The notes: a model not told the origin generated them from the letters alone. Positions 17,556 to 25,350 are shown, counted from the stretch's first letter. The stretch: DNA of 64,000 bases from Microbacteriaceae bacterium (GCA_025464995.1 JAODMO010000034.1:1-64000); one strand, 5' to 3'. Numbers and translations: made by a program.

Positions 17556-18285
17556 CCTCCTGGTGCTCGTGCCGACCTACAACGAGGTCGAGAGCATCGC
17601 CGACCTCCTCGCGCGAGTGCGCGCCGCCCTGCCCGATGCCGACGTGCTCGTCATCGACGACGGGAGCCCCGACGGCACGGGCGAGCTGGCGGATGCAGCG
17701 GCCGCTGCCGACCCGGCGATCTCGGTGCTGCACCGCACGGCCAAGGACGGTCTCGGCCGCGCCTACCTCGCCGGCTTCGCCCGTGCGCGCGAGCTCGGCT
17801 ACGGCTTCGCGGCGGAGATCGACGCGGACGGGTCGCACGATCCGGCCGAGCTCCCCGCGATGGTCGCGCTGGCTCGCGCTGGGGCCGACCTCGTCATCGG
17901 CTCCCGCTGGGTGCCCGGCGGCGCCGTGCGCAACTGGCCCTGGCTGCGACAGGCCATCTCCCGGGGCGGAAACGCCTACGCGCGAGTCGCGCTCCGCTCC
18001 GACATCCGTGACATCACCGCGGGGTTCCGCGTCTTCCGCACCAGCGCACTCTCACGATTCGACGCCACGACCGTGTCATCGCAGGGCTATTGCTTCCAGG
18101 TCGAGATGGCTTGGCGCATCGAGAAGTCGGGACTCACCGTCGTGGAGCACCCCATCACTTTCGTCGAGCGCGCACACGGGCGGTCGAAGATGCACATGGG
18201 CATCGTGGCGGAGGCGTTGTGGCGGGTCACCCTCTGGGGGCTCGCCGAGCGGCTGCAGGCCGCCGAGAGGCCGCGTCGATCCTGA
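17548..18285 (+). CDS. ppm1: polyprenol monophosphomannose synthase Ppm1 (GT2)
   Basis: 245-residue GT2 glycosyltransferase that transfers mannose from GDP-mannose to polyprenol phosphate, making the lipid donor for lipoarabinomannan-type glycolipids and protein O-mannosylation. The fold is seen in VLVPTYNEVESIADLL, the DDGSPDGTGELAD motif, EIDADGSHDPAELP and GSRWVPGGAVRNWPWLRQ; no C-terminal membrane helices follow, so it probably needs Lnt or another partner to reach the membrane. GTG 17548 is preferred to GTG 17518 because it overlaps the lnt end, as coupled genes do. An intrinsic terminator follows. Confidence 0.9.
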   Translation: MADLLVLVPTYNEVESIADLLARVRAALPDADVLVIDDGSPDGTGELADAAAAADPAISVLHRTAKDGLGRAYLAGFARARELGYGFAAEIDADGSHDPAELPAMVALARAGADLVIGSRWVPGGAVRNWPWLRQAISRGGNAYARVALRSDIRDITAGFRVFRTSALSRFDATTVSSQGYCFQVEMAWRIEKSGLTVVEHPITFVERAHGRSKMHMGIVAEALWRVTLWGLAERLQAAERPRRS

Positions 18286-18332
18286 CCCAGGGCGGCGAGG
18301 CGGCAAGGCGGCGCGGCGGCCCCGCAGAACAG

Positions 18333-18360
18333 AAAAGGCCGACCCGAGGGCCGGCCTTTT
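18333..18360. terminator. bidirectional intrinsic terminator between ppm1 and rbpA
   Basis: A 9-bp stem, AAAAGGCCG paired with CGGCCTTTT, closes a loop of about 10 nt. The run of A on one side and T on the other gives a U-tract in both directions. It lies between the convergent ends of ppm1 (plus) and rbpA (minus). Confidence 0.8.
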
Positions 18361-18380
18361 CACTTGCGTGATGTGCGCTC

Positions 18381-18746
18381 TCAGGCGCCGATCTTCTGCT
18401 GGCCGCGTCGAGCCCGGAGGAAGTCGAGACGCTCCTGGAGCAGCTCTTCCAGCTCGGCACGAGTGCGTCGCTCGAGAAGCATGTCCCAGTGGCTTCGCGG
18501 AATCTTCGTCTCAACCGCTTCGGAGACGACGGCAACGCCGTCATCGTCGAGAAGGACGCCCTCGAGGCCGCTCTTCGCGGACTCCCACACTCCGGGCACC
18601 TCCGCGTCGGCGGCGAAGACCATCTCGAAGGTCTCGCCATCCGGGGTGCGGTACACACTCTTCTTGCGGGGGGAGAACTCCACGCCCACTTCGCTCTGCA
18701 GGCTCTGGGTTCCCAGTCTCATGCCGCGCAAACTACGGTCTGCCAT
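18381..18746 (-). CDS. rbpA: RNA polymerase-binding protein RbpA
   Basis: 121-residue actinobacterial transcription factor that binds RNA polymerase and the housekeeping sigma factor and stabilises the open complex. Visible features are an N-terminal tail with MADRSLRGMRLGTQSLQSE, a beta-barrel core domain (FSPRKKSVYRTPDGETFEMVF) and the basic linker and C-terminal sigma-interacting helix (RSHWDMLLERRTRAELEELL). The usual zinc-binding cysteines are absent, as in many homologues. The ATG at 18746 has GAGGAGG about 8 nt upstream. The upstream AT-rich stretch near 18794-18808 (TATGTA on the minus strand) may be its promoter. Confidence 0.95.
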   Translation of the reverse strand: MADRSLRGMRLGTQSLQSEVGVEFSPRKKSVYRTPDGETFEMVFAADAEVPGVWESAKSGLEGVLLDDDGVAVVSEAVETKIPRSHWDMLLERRTRAELEELLQERLDFLRARRGQQKIGA

Positions 18747-18923
18747 TGTGTGGCCTCCTCTAGAAACTTCACGCGTCGAATCGTTCCGCGCGTTACATAC
18801 GAATTAATAAACCCGCTGGCTGGGCGTAACCTTCCAACGGGGCCCCGAACGGGGGTCATTCACAGAACAGTCCCAGCTTCAGCGAGCACGCCGGATGACG
18901 GCGCAGCGCGCCAGCAAGCGGCG

Positions 18924-19646
18924 CTACTGTGCGCGAGCGGCCAGGACGCCGAGTGCGATGTCGGCGCGGTCCGTGACGATGCCGTCTACCCCGAGATCGA
19001 GCAGGCGGTGCATGTCCGGAGCATCATTGACGGTCCAGACGTGCACTTCGACCTTAGCGGAGTGCAGCTGCGCCACCGTGCGCTTCGTCACGATCCGAAC
19101 ACCCGAATACGTCTCTGGCACCTGCACGGCGTCGATGTCACGGAGAATCCGGCGCAGCAGGGGAGTGGCACCTGATCGCGCGGCCGCGAGAGCCGACGCG
19201 AACACCGAGGACGAAGCGGATGTCGCGACGCCGGGGAGCGCTCGCACCGCCGCCCTGCGCCGCCGTTCGCTGAACGACGTCACGAGCACACGGTCGACGG
19301 CTCGAGCATCGCGAATCGCGGCAATCGTCGGTGCGACGGCATCCATTGACTTGATGTCGATGTTGAACAGGGTCTCGGGGAAGACGTCGAGTGCCTCCGC
19401 GAGTGAGGCGAAACCCTGCTCGTGACCCAGGTCGATCTGCCGGAGCTCGCGGAAGTTGAGGCGACCCACGCGGCCCTCGATGCCGGCCACGCGCTGAAGG
19501 TCGGGGTCGTGGGCGATCACCGCGACACCGTCGCTCGACGCGTGCACGTCGGTCTCGACATGGGTAACGCCGAGTCCGATCGCCGCGACGAAAGCGAGCA
19601 GGGTGTTCTCCGGCGCCTCGAGCGCGAGACCGCGGTGGGCGAGCAC
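18924..19646 (-). CDS. glycerophosphodiester phosphodiesterase
   Basis: 240 residues, TIM-barrel hydrolase (GDPD/UgpQ family) releasing glycerol 3-phosphate from lipid head groups. Key motifs are LAHRGLALEAPENTLLAF with the catalytic His-Arg pair, ETDVHASSDGVAVIAHDPDL with the metal ligands and catalytic His, and VHVWTVND near the C-terminus. It has no signal peptide, so it is probably cytoplasmic. The start is awkward. GTG 19646 begins only two residues before the catalytic motif and has no ribosome site. The frame stays open back to the stop codon of the SPFH gene, but no other start codon is seen. Confidence 0.88.
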   Translation of the reverse strand: MLAHRGLALEAPENTLLAFVAAIGLGVTHVETDVHASSDGVAVIAHDPDLQRVAGIEGRVGRLNFRELRQIDLGHEQGFASLAEALDVFPETLFNIDIKSMDAVAPTIAAIRDARAVDRVLVTSFSERRRRAAVRALPGVATSASSSVFASALAAARSGATPLLRRILRDIDAVQVPETYSGVRIVTKRTVAQLHSAKVEVHVWTVNDAPDMHRLLDLGVDGIVTDRADIALGVLAARAQ

Positions 19647-19694
19647 CCGGGGAGCCGAGGAAGTGAAGAAGACGGAGATGGCGCCGACTCCCGC

Positions 19695-20696
19695 TTACCG
19701 CGTCGGCGGGAGAGTGGAGGCCGGCGGTGTGGAGGCCTGCGGTGTGGGGGCCGGCGGTGTCGTCGGGGCCGCCGCCGTCGGCGCGTCCGGGGACGCGGGA
19801 GCGCGGCCCGACATGAACCCCGAGGTGATGCCCTTGAGCGCCTCGGTCAGCTCGGTCGGGATGATCCACAGCTTGTTCGACGCGCCGTCGGCGATCTTCG
19901 GCAGCATCTGCAGGTACTGGTACGCCAGCAGCTTCGAGTCGGGGTCGCCCTCGTGGATGGCACCGAACACCGTCTCGATCGCCTGCGCCTCTCCGTTGGC
20001 GCGGAGGACGGCCGCCTGGGCCTCGCCCTCGGCCTCGAGGATCGACGCCTGGCGCGAGCCCTCGGCCTGGAGGATCGCGGCCTGCTTGGTTCCCTCAGCG
20101 GTGAGGATCTGCGCGCGGCGGTCACGCTCGGCGCGCATCTGCTTCTCCATCGAGTCCTGGATCGAGGCGGGCGGATCGATCGCCTTGAGCTCGACGCGTC
20201 CGACGCGCACGCCCCACTTGCCGGTGGACTCGTCGAGAACCACGCGCAGCTTGCCGTTGATGGTGTCGCGGCTCGTGAGCGCCTCCTCGAGGTTCAGGCT
20301 GCCGACCACGTTGCGGAGTGTCGTCGTCGTGAGCTGCTCGACTGCCCCGAGGTAGTTCGCGATCTCGTACGTCGCGGCGCGCGCATCCGTCACCTGGAAG
20401 AAGACGACCGTGTCGATGGAGACGACGAGGTTGTCCTCGGTGATCACGGGCTGCGGCGGGAACGACACGACCTGCTCGCGCATGTCGATGAGCGGGCGGA
20501 GGCGGTCGATGAAGGGAACGAGGATGTTGAGGCCCGGCATGAGCGTCTTGTGGTACTTGCCCAGCCGCTCGACGATGCCCGCGTTGGCCTGCGGGATGAT
20601 GCGGATGGAGCGGAACAGGATCGTCAAGACGAAGATCGCGACGACGACGAGGAAGAGCACAAGCAGGATCTGGCCGAACAGTTCGCCGTTGGTCAC
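19695..20696 (-). CDS. SPFH/band 7 domain protein (stomatin/QmcA-like)
   Basis: 333 residues. An N-terminal membrane helix (about 8-30, ILLVLFLVVVAIFVLTILF) precedes an SPFH domain (about 35-200, AGIVERLGKYHKTLMPGLNILVPFIDRL). A long coiled coil rich in Glu/Ala repeats (QAAILQAEGSRQASILEAEG) then leads to a Pro/Ala/Thr-rich tail. Such proteins form large ring-shaped oligomers that organise membrane microdomains. Start GTG 20696 overlaps the stop of the NfeD gene by 4 nt, the common NfeD-stomatin operon. Confidence 0.93.
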   Translation of the reverse strand: MTNGELFGQILLVLFLVVVAIFVLTILFRSIRIIPQANAGIVERLGKYHKTLMPGLNILVPFIDRLRPLIDMREQVVSFPPQPVITEDNLVVSIDTVVFFQVTDARAATYEIANYLGAVEQLTTTTLRNVVGSLNLEEALTSRDTINGKLRVVLDESTGKWGVRVGRVELKAIDPPASIQDSMEKQMRAERDRRAQILTAEGTKQAAILQAEGSRQASILEAEGEAQAAVLRANGEAQAIETVFGAIHEGDPDSKLLAYQYLQMLPKIADGASNKLWIIPTELTEALKGITSGFMSGRAPASPDAPTAAAPTTPPAPTPQASTPPASTLPPTR

Positions 20697-21166
20697 GGTG
20701 TGGTCCTTTCAACCGGGGCGACGACGGCCGTCGCCCCATCAATGGAGATGACGACGACGCGGTCGCCGACCTCGAGTGCGGTGTCGGCGCTCACCTCGGA
20801 CAACCGGGATGTCCACGTCTCGCCGTTCGCGAGCTTGACGTAGCCGCTGCCGGCCGCGAAGTCGGTCGTCACCATGCCGCCCTGGCCGATCAGAGCGTCG
20901 ATGTTCGACTTGGTCGGGTCTTCGCCGCGCCTCAGACGACGCAGCAACGGGGGGCGAACCGCGAAGATGAGCAGCACCGAGACGATGGCCGCGATCACGA
21001 CCTGCACCCAGAAGGCCAGGGGAGTGAAACTCGCGGCGAGACCTGCGATGCTGCCGACGCCGATCATCAGGAAGGTGAAGTCGAGAGTGAAGACCTCGAC
21101 CACGAGGAACAGCAGAATCAGGCAGATCCACACGACCCATGCGTAGTCAGCCAGAAAGTCAAGCAT
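20693..21166 (-). CDS. NfeD-like membrane protein
   Basis: 157 residues. Two to three membrane helices (about residues 5-70, WVVWICLILLFLVVEVFTLDF and FWVQVVIAAIVSVLLIFAV) are followed by a soluble OB-fold domain (about 90-155, IGQGGMVTTDF ... EVGDRVVVISIDGATAVVAPVE). It belongs to the short NfeD1b class that lacks the ClpP-like protease domain and pairs with stomatin-type proteins. ATG 21166 was chosen over a far longer open frame because GAGGGG lies about 10 nt upstream and the product starts at the first helix. It is divergent from the SDR gene. Confidence 0.9.
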   Translation of the reverse strand: MLDFLADYAWVVWICLILLFLVVEVFTLDFTFLMIGVGSIAGLAASFTPLAFWVQVVIAAIVSVLLIFAVRPPLLRRLRRGEDPTKSNIDALIGQGGMVTTDFAAGSGYVKLANGETWTSRLSEVSADTALEVGDRVVVISIDGATAVVAPVERTTP

Positions 21167-21233
21167 CGCTCGGCACCCCTCGTGTGTCGTGTTGCTTGAA
21201 ACTATCACGCACCGCTCCACCGCGGTGCGTTGG

Positions 21234-21239
21234 TAGTCT
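21234..21239 (+). promoter_or_regulatory. -10 element (TAGTCT) of a putative leaderless promoter
   Basis: TAGTCT is followed by 8 nt (CGATTGCT) and the GTG at 21248, with no Shine-Dalgarno site. It would drive the SDR-Nudix-UPF0303 operon, divergent from nfeD. Confidence 0.45.
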
Positions 21240-21247
21240 CGATTGCT

Positions 21248-22009
21248 GTGACCAACCCAGTGAAGCCCGGCACCCTCGCCGGCAAACGCGTCCTTGTTAC
21301 CGGATCCTCCCGCGGCATCGGAGCCGACACGGTGAGCTACCTCGCCGAGGCGGGCGCCCGGGTCGTGGTGAACTACCGCAATAAGGAGGCGCGGGCGCTC
21401 AAGCTCGTGGCCGCCATCGAGTCGAAAGGCGGCTCGGCCATCGCCATCGGCGCAGACCTCACGGATGCAGCATCCGTCGCCGCGCTCTTCGACACGGTCG
21501 GCGCCGAACTCGGCGGCCTCGACATCCTGGTGATGAACGCGTCGGGCGGCATGGAGACCGGCATGGCAGAGGACTACGCCATGAAGCTCAACCGTGACGC
21601 CCAGGTCGACCTGCTCACCGCGGCGCTGCCGTTGCTCGGGCCCGGATCGCGCGTCGTGTTCGTCACGAGCCACCAGGCGCACTTCATCCGCACGACAGAG
21701 ACGATGCCCGAGTACATCCCGGTGGCGCTCAGCAAGCGCGCGGGGGAGGACGCGCTCCGCGAGATGATCCCCGCACTCGCCGAGAAGGGCATCGAGTTCG
21801 TCGTCGTCTCCGGCGACATGATCGAGGGCACCATCACGGCGACCCTGCTCGAACGGGCGAACCCCGGCGCCATCGGGCTGCGCAAGGAGGCCGCGGGCCG
21901 CCTGTACAACGTGAGCGAGTTCGCCGCGGAGGTGGCCGCCGCCGCCGTGGAGCCCGTGCCCGAGAACAACACGCGCTACGTCGGCGACGTGAGCGACTTC
22001 GGTGCCTGA
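21248..22009 (+). CDS. short-chain dehydrogenase/reductase (SDR)
   Basis: 253 residues with a Rossmann fold: the cofactor motif TGSSRGIG near residues 20-27 (Gly-rich TGxxxGxG), and NAS-G replacing NAAG near 98. The catalytic region has Ser/His (TSHQAHF) and a Tyr-x-x-x-Lys-like segment YIPVALSKRAGED, in which Tyr and Lys are seven apart rather than four. Classical SDR catalysis is therefore doubtful. NADP preference is suggested by the Arg in the glycine loop. It overlaps the Nudix gene by 8 nt. Substrate unknown. Confidence 0.85.
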   Translation: MTNPVKPGTLAGKRVLVTGSSRGIGADTVSYLAEAGARVVVNYRNKEARALKLVAAIESKGGSAIAIGADLTDAASVAALFDTVGAELGGLDILVMNASGGMETGMAEDYAMKLNRDAQVDLLTAALPLLGPGSRVVFVTSHQAHFIRTTETMPEYIPVALSKRAGEDALREMIPALAEKGIEFVVVSGDMIEGTITATLLERANPGAIGLRKEAAGRLYNVSEFAAEVAAAAVEPVPENNTRYVGDVSDFGA

Positions 22010-22475
22010 CATCCATCACCACCGGCTCACGTCGAGAGTGCTGCTCTTCGACCGTGACGGCCGAGTGCTGCTGTTCCTGACGAAAGCTCCAGACACCAGC
22101 GACGTCGCGCGCTGGCTGACGCCGGGCGGGGGAGTCGATCCGGGGGAGGACCACCGGGACGCGGCCTACCGCGAGCTGTTCGAGGAGACCGGGCTCACCG
22201 GCGTCGACCTGGGCGAACCCGTCTGGTCGCACGACTTCGACGTGCAGTGGGATGCCGCCGATCACGACACGGGCCACGCGGAGTTCTACACCGCCGTAGT
22301 CGACCGGTTCGAGCCATCCGACACGAACTGGACCGACGATGAGCGCGTCGAGGTGTACGAGCACCGCTGGTTCACCGTCGACGAGCTCGCCGCGACGACC
22401 GACCGCTTCGAACCCGCCGAGCTCATCGAGCTCGTGCGCACGCACAGCCCAGGATCGACGGGAGCAACGGCATGA
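22002..22475 (+). CDS. Nudix hydrolase
   Basis: 157 residues. The full Nudix box G-x5-E-x7-REUxEExGU is seen from the GGGVDPGED segment through RELFEETGL, with the Mg-binding Glu residues present. Family members cleave nucleoside diphosphates linked to another group; an NTP, ADP-ribose or similar substrate cannot be chosen from sequence. GTG 22002 starts inside the SDR gene, and the stop overlaps the next gene (ATGA), so the three are co-translated. Confidence 0.9.
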   Translation: MPDIHHHRLTSRVLLFDRDGRVLLFLTKAPDTSDVARWLTPGGGVDPGEDHRDAAYRELFEETGLTGVDLGEPVWSHDFDVQWDAADHDTGHAEFYTAVVDRFEPSDTNWTDDERVEVYEHRWFTVDELAATTDRFEPAELIELVRTHSPGSTGATA

Positions 22476-22942
22476 CCGAGAACTACGAGAAGCAGATCGC
22501 GCAGATCGAGGAGCAGGAGGCGCGGCTGCAGTTCACTCGCTTCACCCACCAGGACGCCCTGCGGCTCGGAACGCATCTCGTCGGACTCGCGACGGAGCGC
22601 GGTCTCGGCGTCACGATCGACATCACCAAGGGCGACCAGCAGGTGTTCCACGCGGCACTCGCCGGAACGACGGCAGACAACGACGACTGGGTCGCCCGGA
22701 AGGTGCGCACGGTGCGCCGGTTCGCGGAGAGCTCGTTCCTCGTCGGGCGCCGCCACAAGCTCGCCGGCAAGGACTTCAACCAGTCCACCGGCTTGCCCCT
22801 GTCGCTGTACGCGGCGCACGGAGGATGCTTCCCCCTCGTCATCCGCGACGCGGGGCTCATCGGCACAGTCACGGTCTCCGGGCTGCCGCAGGCCGACGAC
22901 CACGCGCTCGTCGTCGAGGCGCTCGAGCACTTCCTCGCCTGA
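22472..22942 (+). CDS. UPF0303 / heme-degrading (HbpS-like) domain protein
   Basis: 156 residues of the UPF0303 (DUF336/HbpS-like) family. The fold is indicated by DALRLGTHLVGLATERGLGVTIDI, the RVAR-like segment ARKVRTVRRFAESSF and the glycine-rich C-terminal part LYAAHGGCFPLVIRDAGLIGTVTVSGLPQADD. Related proteins bind heme or cofactors, or form octamers of unknown role. It is the last gene of the SDR-Nudix operon and ends 70 nt from the convergent LLM oxidoreductase. Confidence 0.82.
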   Translation: MTENYEKQIAQIEEQEARLQFTRFTHQDALRLGTHLVGLATERGLGVTIDITKGDQQVFHAALAGTTADNDDWVARKVRTVRRFAESSFLVGRRHKLAGKDFNQSTGLPLSLYAAHGGCFPLVIRDAGLIGTVTVSGLPQADDHALVVEALEHFLA

Positions 22943-23022
22943 GCCGAGGCGCTGGGGGTGCGCTCAGTGCGCTCAGTACACGCCTCCCCGTGTCGCGTTG
23001 CCGGGGAGCCGCTCAGGCGAGG
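22933..23022. repeat. 12-bp inverted repeat spanning two convergent stop codons
   Basis: CCTCGCCTGAGC (22933-22944) and GCTCAGGCGAGG (23011-23022) are perfect inverted copies, one at the end of each convergent gene; both proteins end in Leu-Ala. Between them a 7-bp hairpin (CTCCCCG/CGGGGAG, 22984-23008) is found. Together they could form a two-tier structure ending transcription from both sides, although there is no U-tract. Confidence 0.4.
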
Positions 23023-24005
23023 TGCGGCATGACCTCGCGTTCGAACAACTCGACGGCCTCGAGATCGTACGCGGCGTTCGGGAAATAGAAGATTCCGTAG
23101 TCGAGGCCGCGCCGCTGCATGTCGGTTAGGCGCTCGGCGATCTGCTCCGGTGTTCCCGCCGCCAGGGCCTCGGGGCGCCGGTACTCGTTCGTGAATTCGG
23201 CCGCCTTGGCATCGCCGAGGTAGGGCCGCAGACGCTCTTCGAGCTTGCGGATGCCGCCCTCGACCTCGGCCTCCGTCGAGCCGATCATGACGTTGTAGTT
23301 GGCGCTGCGCGTGATGGCGGCGAAGTCTGTGCCGAGTCGGTCGCAGTGATCGCGCAGAACGGAGCTCTTGTGGTCGAAAGCCTCGGGAGCGCCGGCGAAG
23401 TTGGTGTACTGCGCGTACTGCGCCGCAATCCGCAGCGTCACCTTCTCGCCGCCGCCCGCCACCCAGAGCGGGATGCCGCCGGGCTGCAGGGGGAGTGGGC
23501 GCACGATGGCACCATGCACCTGATAGTGCTTTCCCTCGAGCGTCGCGCTGCCCGTCGCCCACGCCTGCTTCATGATCTGCACGCCCTCGTCGAGGCGTGC
23601 GAGCCGCTCGCTCACGGGCGGGAAACCGTAGCCGTATGCCCGCCACTCGTGTTCGTACCATCCGCCGCCGATGCCCATCTCGACGCGTCCGCCCGATATT
23701 ATGTCAACAGTCGCCGCGACCTTGGCCAGGTAGGCGGGGTTCCGATAGCTCATGCAGGTACACATCTGGCCGAGTCGGACACGACTCGTGGTGGCGCCGA
23801 ACGCGCTCATGAGCGACCAGGCCTCGTGGGTCGCCTCGGCGCTCGGCGCCGGCACGGTGTGAAAATGGTCGTAGACCCAGATCGACTCCCACGAGCCGGC
23901 GTCGGCGTGCGCGGCAACCGCCTGCATTCTCGACCACTGTTCGGCGGGGTCGATGCCCACCAGGTCGTGACGCCAGCCCTGGGGGACGAACATTCCGAAT
24001 CTCAT
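23013..24005 (-). CDS. LLM class F420/FMN-dependent oxidoreductase
   Basis: 330-residue luciferase-like TIM-barrel protein. Visible features are the N-terminal strand MRFGMFVPQGW, VRLGQMCTCMSYRNPAYLAKVAATVDIISGGR and MGIGGGWYEHEW, and the phosphate-binding region PLWVAGGGEKVTLRIAA. The pattern fits the F420-dependent subgroup common in actinobacteria, so the cofactor is probably F420, though FMN cannot be excluded. Substrate unknown. ATG 24005 follows a leaderless-type -10 element. The flanking 24.0-24.8 kb DNA is gene-poor. Confidence 0.9.
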   Translation of the reverse strand: MRFGMFVPQGWRHDLVGIDPAEQWSRMQAVAAHADAGSWESIWVYDHFHTVPAPSAEATHEAWSLMSAFGATTSRVRLGQMCTCMSYRNPAYLAKVAATVDIISGGRVEMGIGGGWYEHEWRAYGYGFPPVSERLARLDEGVQIMKQAWATGSATLEGKHYQVHGAIVRPLPLQPGGIPLWVAGGGEKVTLRIAAQYAQYTNFAGAPEAFDHKSSVLRDHCDRLGTDFAAITRSANYNVMIGSTEAEVEGGIRKLEERLRPYLGDAKAAEFTNEYRRPEALAAGTPEQIAERLTDMQRRGLDYGIFYFPNAAYDLEAVELFEREVMPHLA

Positions 24006-24011
24006 GGTCCG

Positions 24012-24017
24012 ACATTA
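24012..24017 (-). promoter_or_regulatory. -10 element (TAATGT) of a putative leaderless promoter
   Basis: On the minus strand TAATGT is followed by CGGACC and the ATG at 24005. There is no Shine-Dalgarno site. It would drive the LLM oxidoreductase. Confidence 0.45.
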
Positions 24018-24078
24018 CCCACATGCCCATCGGATGACGCGGATCCGCTGCCCACTTCCGTGCGTGATACATGCGCCG

Positions 24079-24092
24079 ATAATGCACATTAT
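24079..24092. promoter_or_regulatory. palindrome ATAATG-CA-CATTAT (possible operator)
   Basis: A perfect 6+6 inverted repeat with a 2-nt centre, strikingly AT-rich against a GC-rich background. It lies about 65 bp upstream of the LLM oxidoreductase start and directly beside a minus-strand TTGACA (24092-24097). The size is typical for a dimeric repressor site. No regulator gene is adjacent. Confidence 0.4.
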
Positions 24093-24249
24093 GTCAAGTA
24101 ACGCGCTTTCCGATTCATTCCACGGTCATCAGCGCCACACCCCGGCGAATGGCCCGGCCCGAGCCATACCCTGGTCGATTCCCGCTCGGGCGGCAGTCGG
24201 ACGCAGCGACGGCTCCATGGTGATTGACGCCGAACAATTGAGCTGAGCA

Positions 24250-24522
24250 TTAATCCGGGAACACCGTCTCGACCACGCTGCCAGCGGCTCGGAGCTCGTC
24301 GACCTGTGTCGAGAGGTCCGTACCCCAACCGGGAGGCGTGCCGGTGCGGCCGCCGAATGGAGACAGCACCAGTACCCGCCCATACCCCGCCGCCGGGTCG
24401 CGCAACCGCTCCCCCGAGGCATCCGTCGTCGCACTCCTCTCGAGCGTCGCCGCGCCCATCCTCCGGCCCATGTCGGCCATGGCCGAGGCGGCAGACGGGT
24501 TCTTCGACTCTCGACGGAGGTG
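24250..24522 (-). pseudogene. decayed open frame, possible patatin-like phospholipase remnant
   Basis: An open frame of 90 codons closed by TGA at 24523 and TAA at its end. The best part, after an ERLRDPAAGYGRVLVLSPFG segment, runs on to VDELRAAGSVVETVFPD. It resembles the C-terminal third of actinobacterial patatin-like phospholipases, but the catalytic Ser motif, the Asp and the true C-terminus are missing. No ribosome site is seen at its internal ATG (24480). I read it as a gene fragment; the family assignment is from memory of the pattern and is uncertain. Confidence 0.35.
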
Positions 24523-24525
24523 TCA

Positions 24526-24839
24526 AGAACTGACGACCCTATCTGCCATGCATCGGGCGCGGTCTCCTGGGAGCACCAGGAACGCGAGCATGAGGAGTCG
24601 ACGATGTCGCCCAACCCGCCTCCCGACGACTCTCCGATAAGACGACGCAGTCGTCGCCGAGGCAGGATCAGGAATCGGCCGCGCGACCGCGGTGCGGCTC
24701 GCTCGAGAAGGCACGCGCGTGGGCGCCACCGACATCGGCAGCGAGAGCCTTTCGCGATCGTCGACGTGGCTTCGGAGGCCGACCTGCGTGGATCCGCCGC
24801 CGGCACGGCGCCATCCTGCCGAGCGATGGCGACTGGTGG
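24526..24839. other. no supportable gene
   Basis: Both strands carry only Arg/Ser/Pro-rich frames of the kind produced by reading GC-rich DNA out of frame. One plus-strand ATG at 24604 has AGGAG upstream, but its translation is basic low-complexity sequence that runs antisense through the adjacent stress protein. With the fragment to its left, this makes about 0.8 kb of degraded or regulatory DNA between the LLM gene and the stress island. Confidence 0.45.
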
Positions 24840-25316
24840 TCATCTGACCTGTGTCGCCCGCATGACCAGCACCGGGCAGTGGGCGTATTCGGTGCACGCA
24901 GAACTGACCGAGCCGAGAAGCAGGCCCGCGAAGCCGCCATGGCCACGACTGCCGACGACGAGCAGGTCGGCGCCCGAGCTCGCTTCGATGAGCGCATGCG
25001 CCGACGGGCCCGCCGCGACCTTGGGCGTGACCCAGTCGGGTACCCCCGACGAGAAGACCTCGTCGAGAGCGACGCGAAGTGTCTCGGCCGCGTCCCGCTC
25101 GGGTGACCAGCCGCTGAGGGCGTAGGTGTGTGCCGTGGCCGGCTGCTGCCAGGCGATGACCGGCTCGAGCGTCGCTCCGGTCTGCGTTGCCACCTCGGCG
25201 GCGCGCACGAGCGCAAGCTTGGAATGCGCGGAGCCGTCGACGCCCACGACCACTCTGCCGCGGGCGCTGGTGCCGGTCTCGATCGCGGCCTCTTGATTCT
25301 CCGATGGGGATGTCAT
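24840..25316 (-). CDS. universal stress protein, single UspA domain
   Basis: 158 residues, one UspA domain. The strand VVVGVDGSAHSKLAL begins the fold. The ATP-binding signature G-2x-G-9x-G-S is intact in VVGSRGHGGFAGLLLGSVS, so it should bind ATP. ATG 25316 was chosen over a longer frame because the product then begins shortly before the domain. It is divergent from the flavodoxin gene, and two DosR-type palindromes lie between them. It is probably induced by hypoxia or stationary phase through the DevSR system encoded 2.6 kb away. Confidence 0.92.
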   Translation of the reverse strand: MTSPSENQEAAIETGTSARGRVVVGVDGSAHSKLALVRAAEVATQTGATLEPVIAWQQPATAHTYALSGWSPERDAAETLRVALDEVFSSGVPDWVTPKVAAGPSAHALIEASSGADLLVVGSRGHGGFAGLLLGSVSSACTEYAHCPVLVMRATQVR

Positions 25317-25350
25317 GCCCCCAGTGTCGGAGGCCGGGCGACCTCGCCGT

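Noticed and set aside
24604-25125. Plus-strand frame starting at ATG 24604 with AGGAG upstream
   Set aside because: The translation is basic low-complexity sequence and runs antisense through the well-supported universal stress gene.
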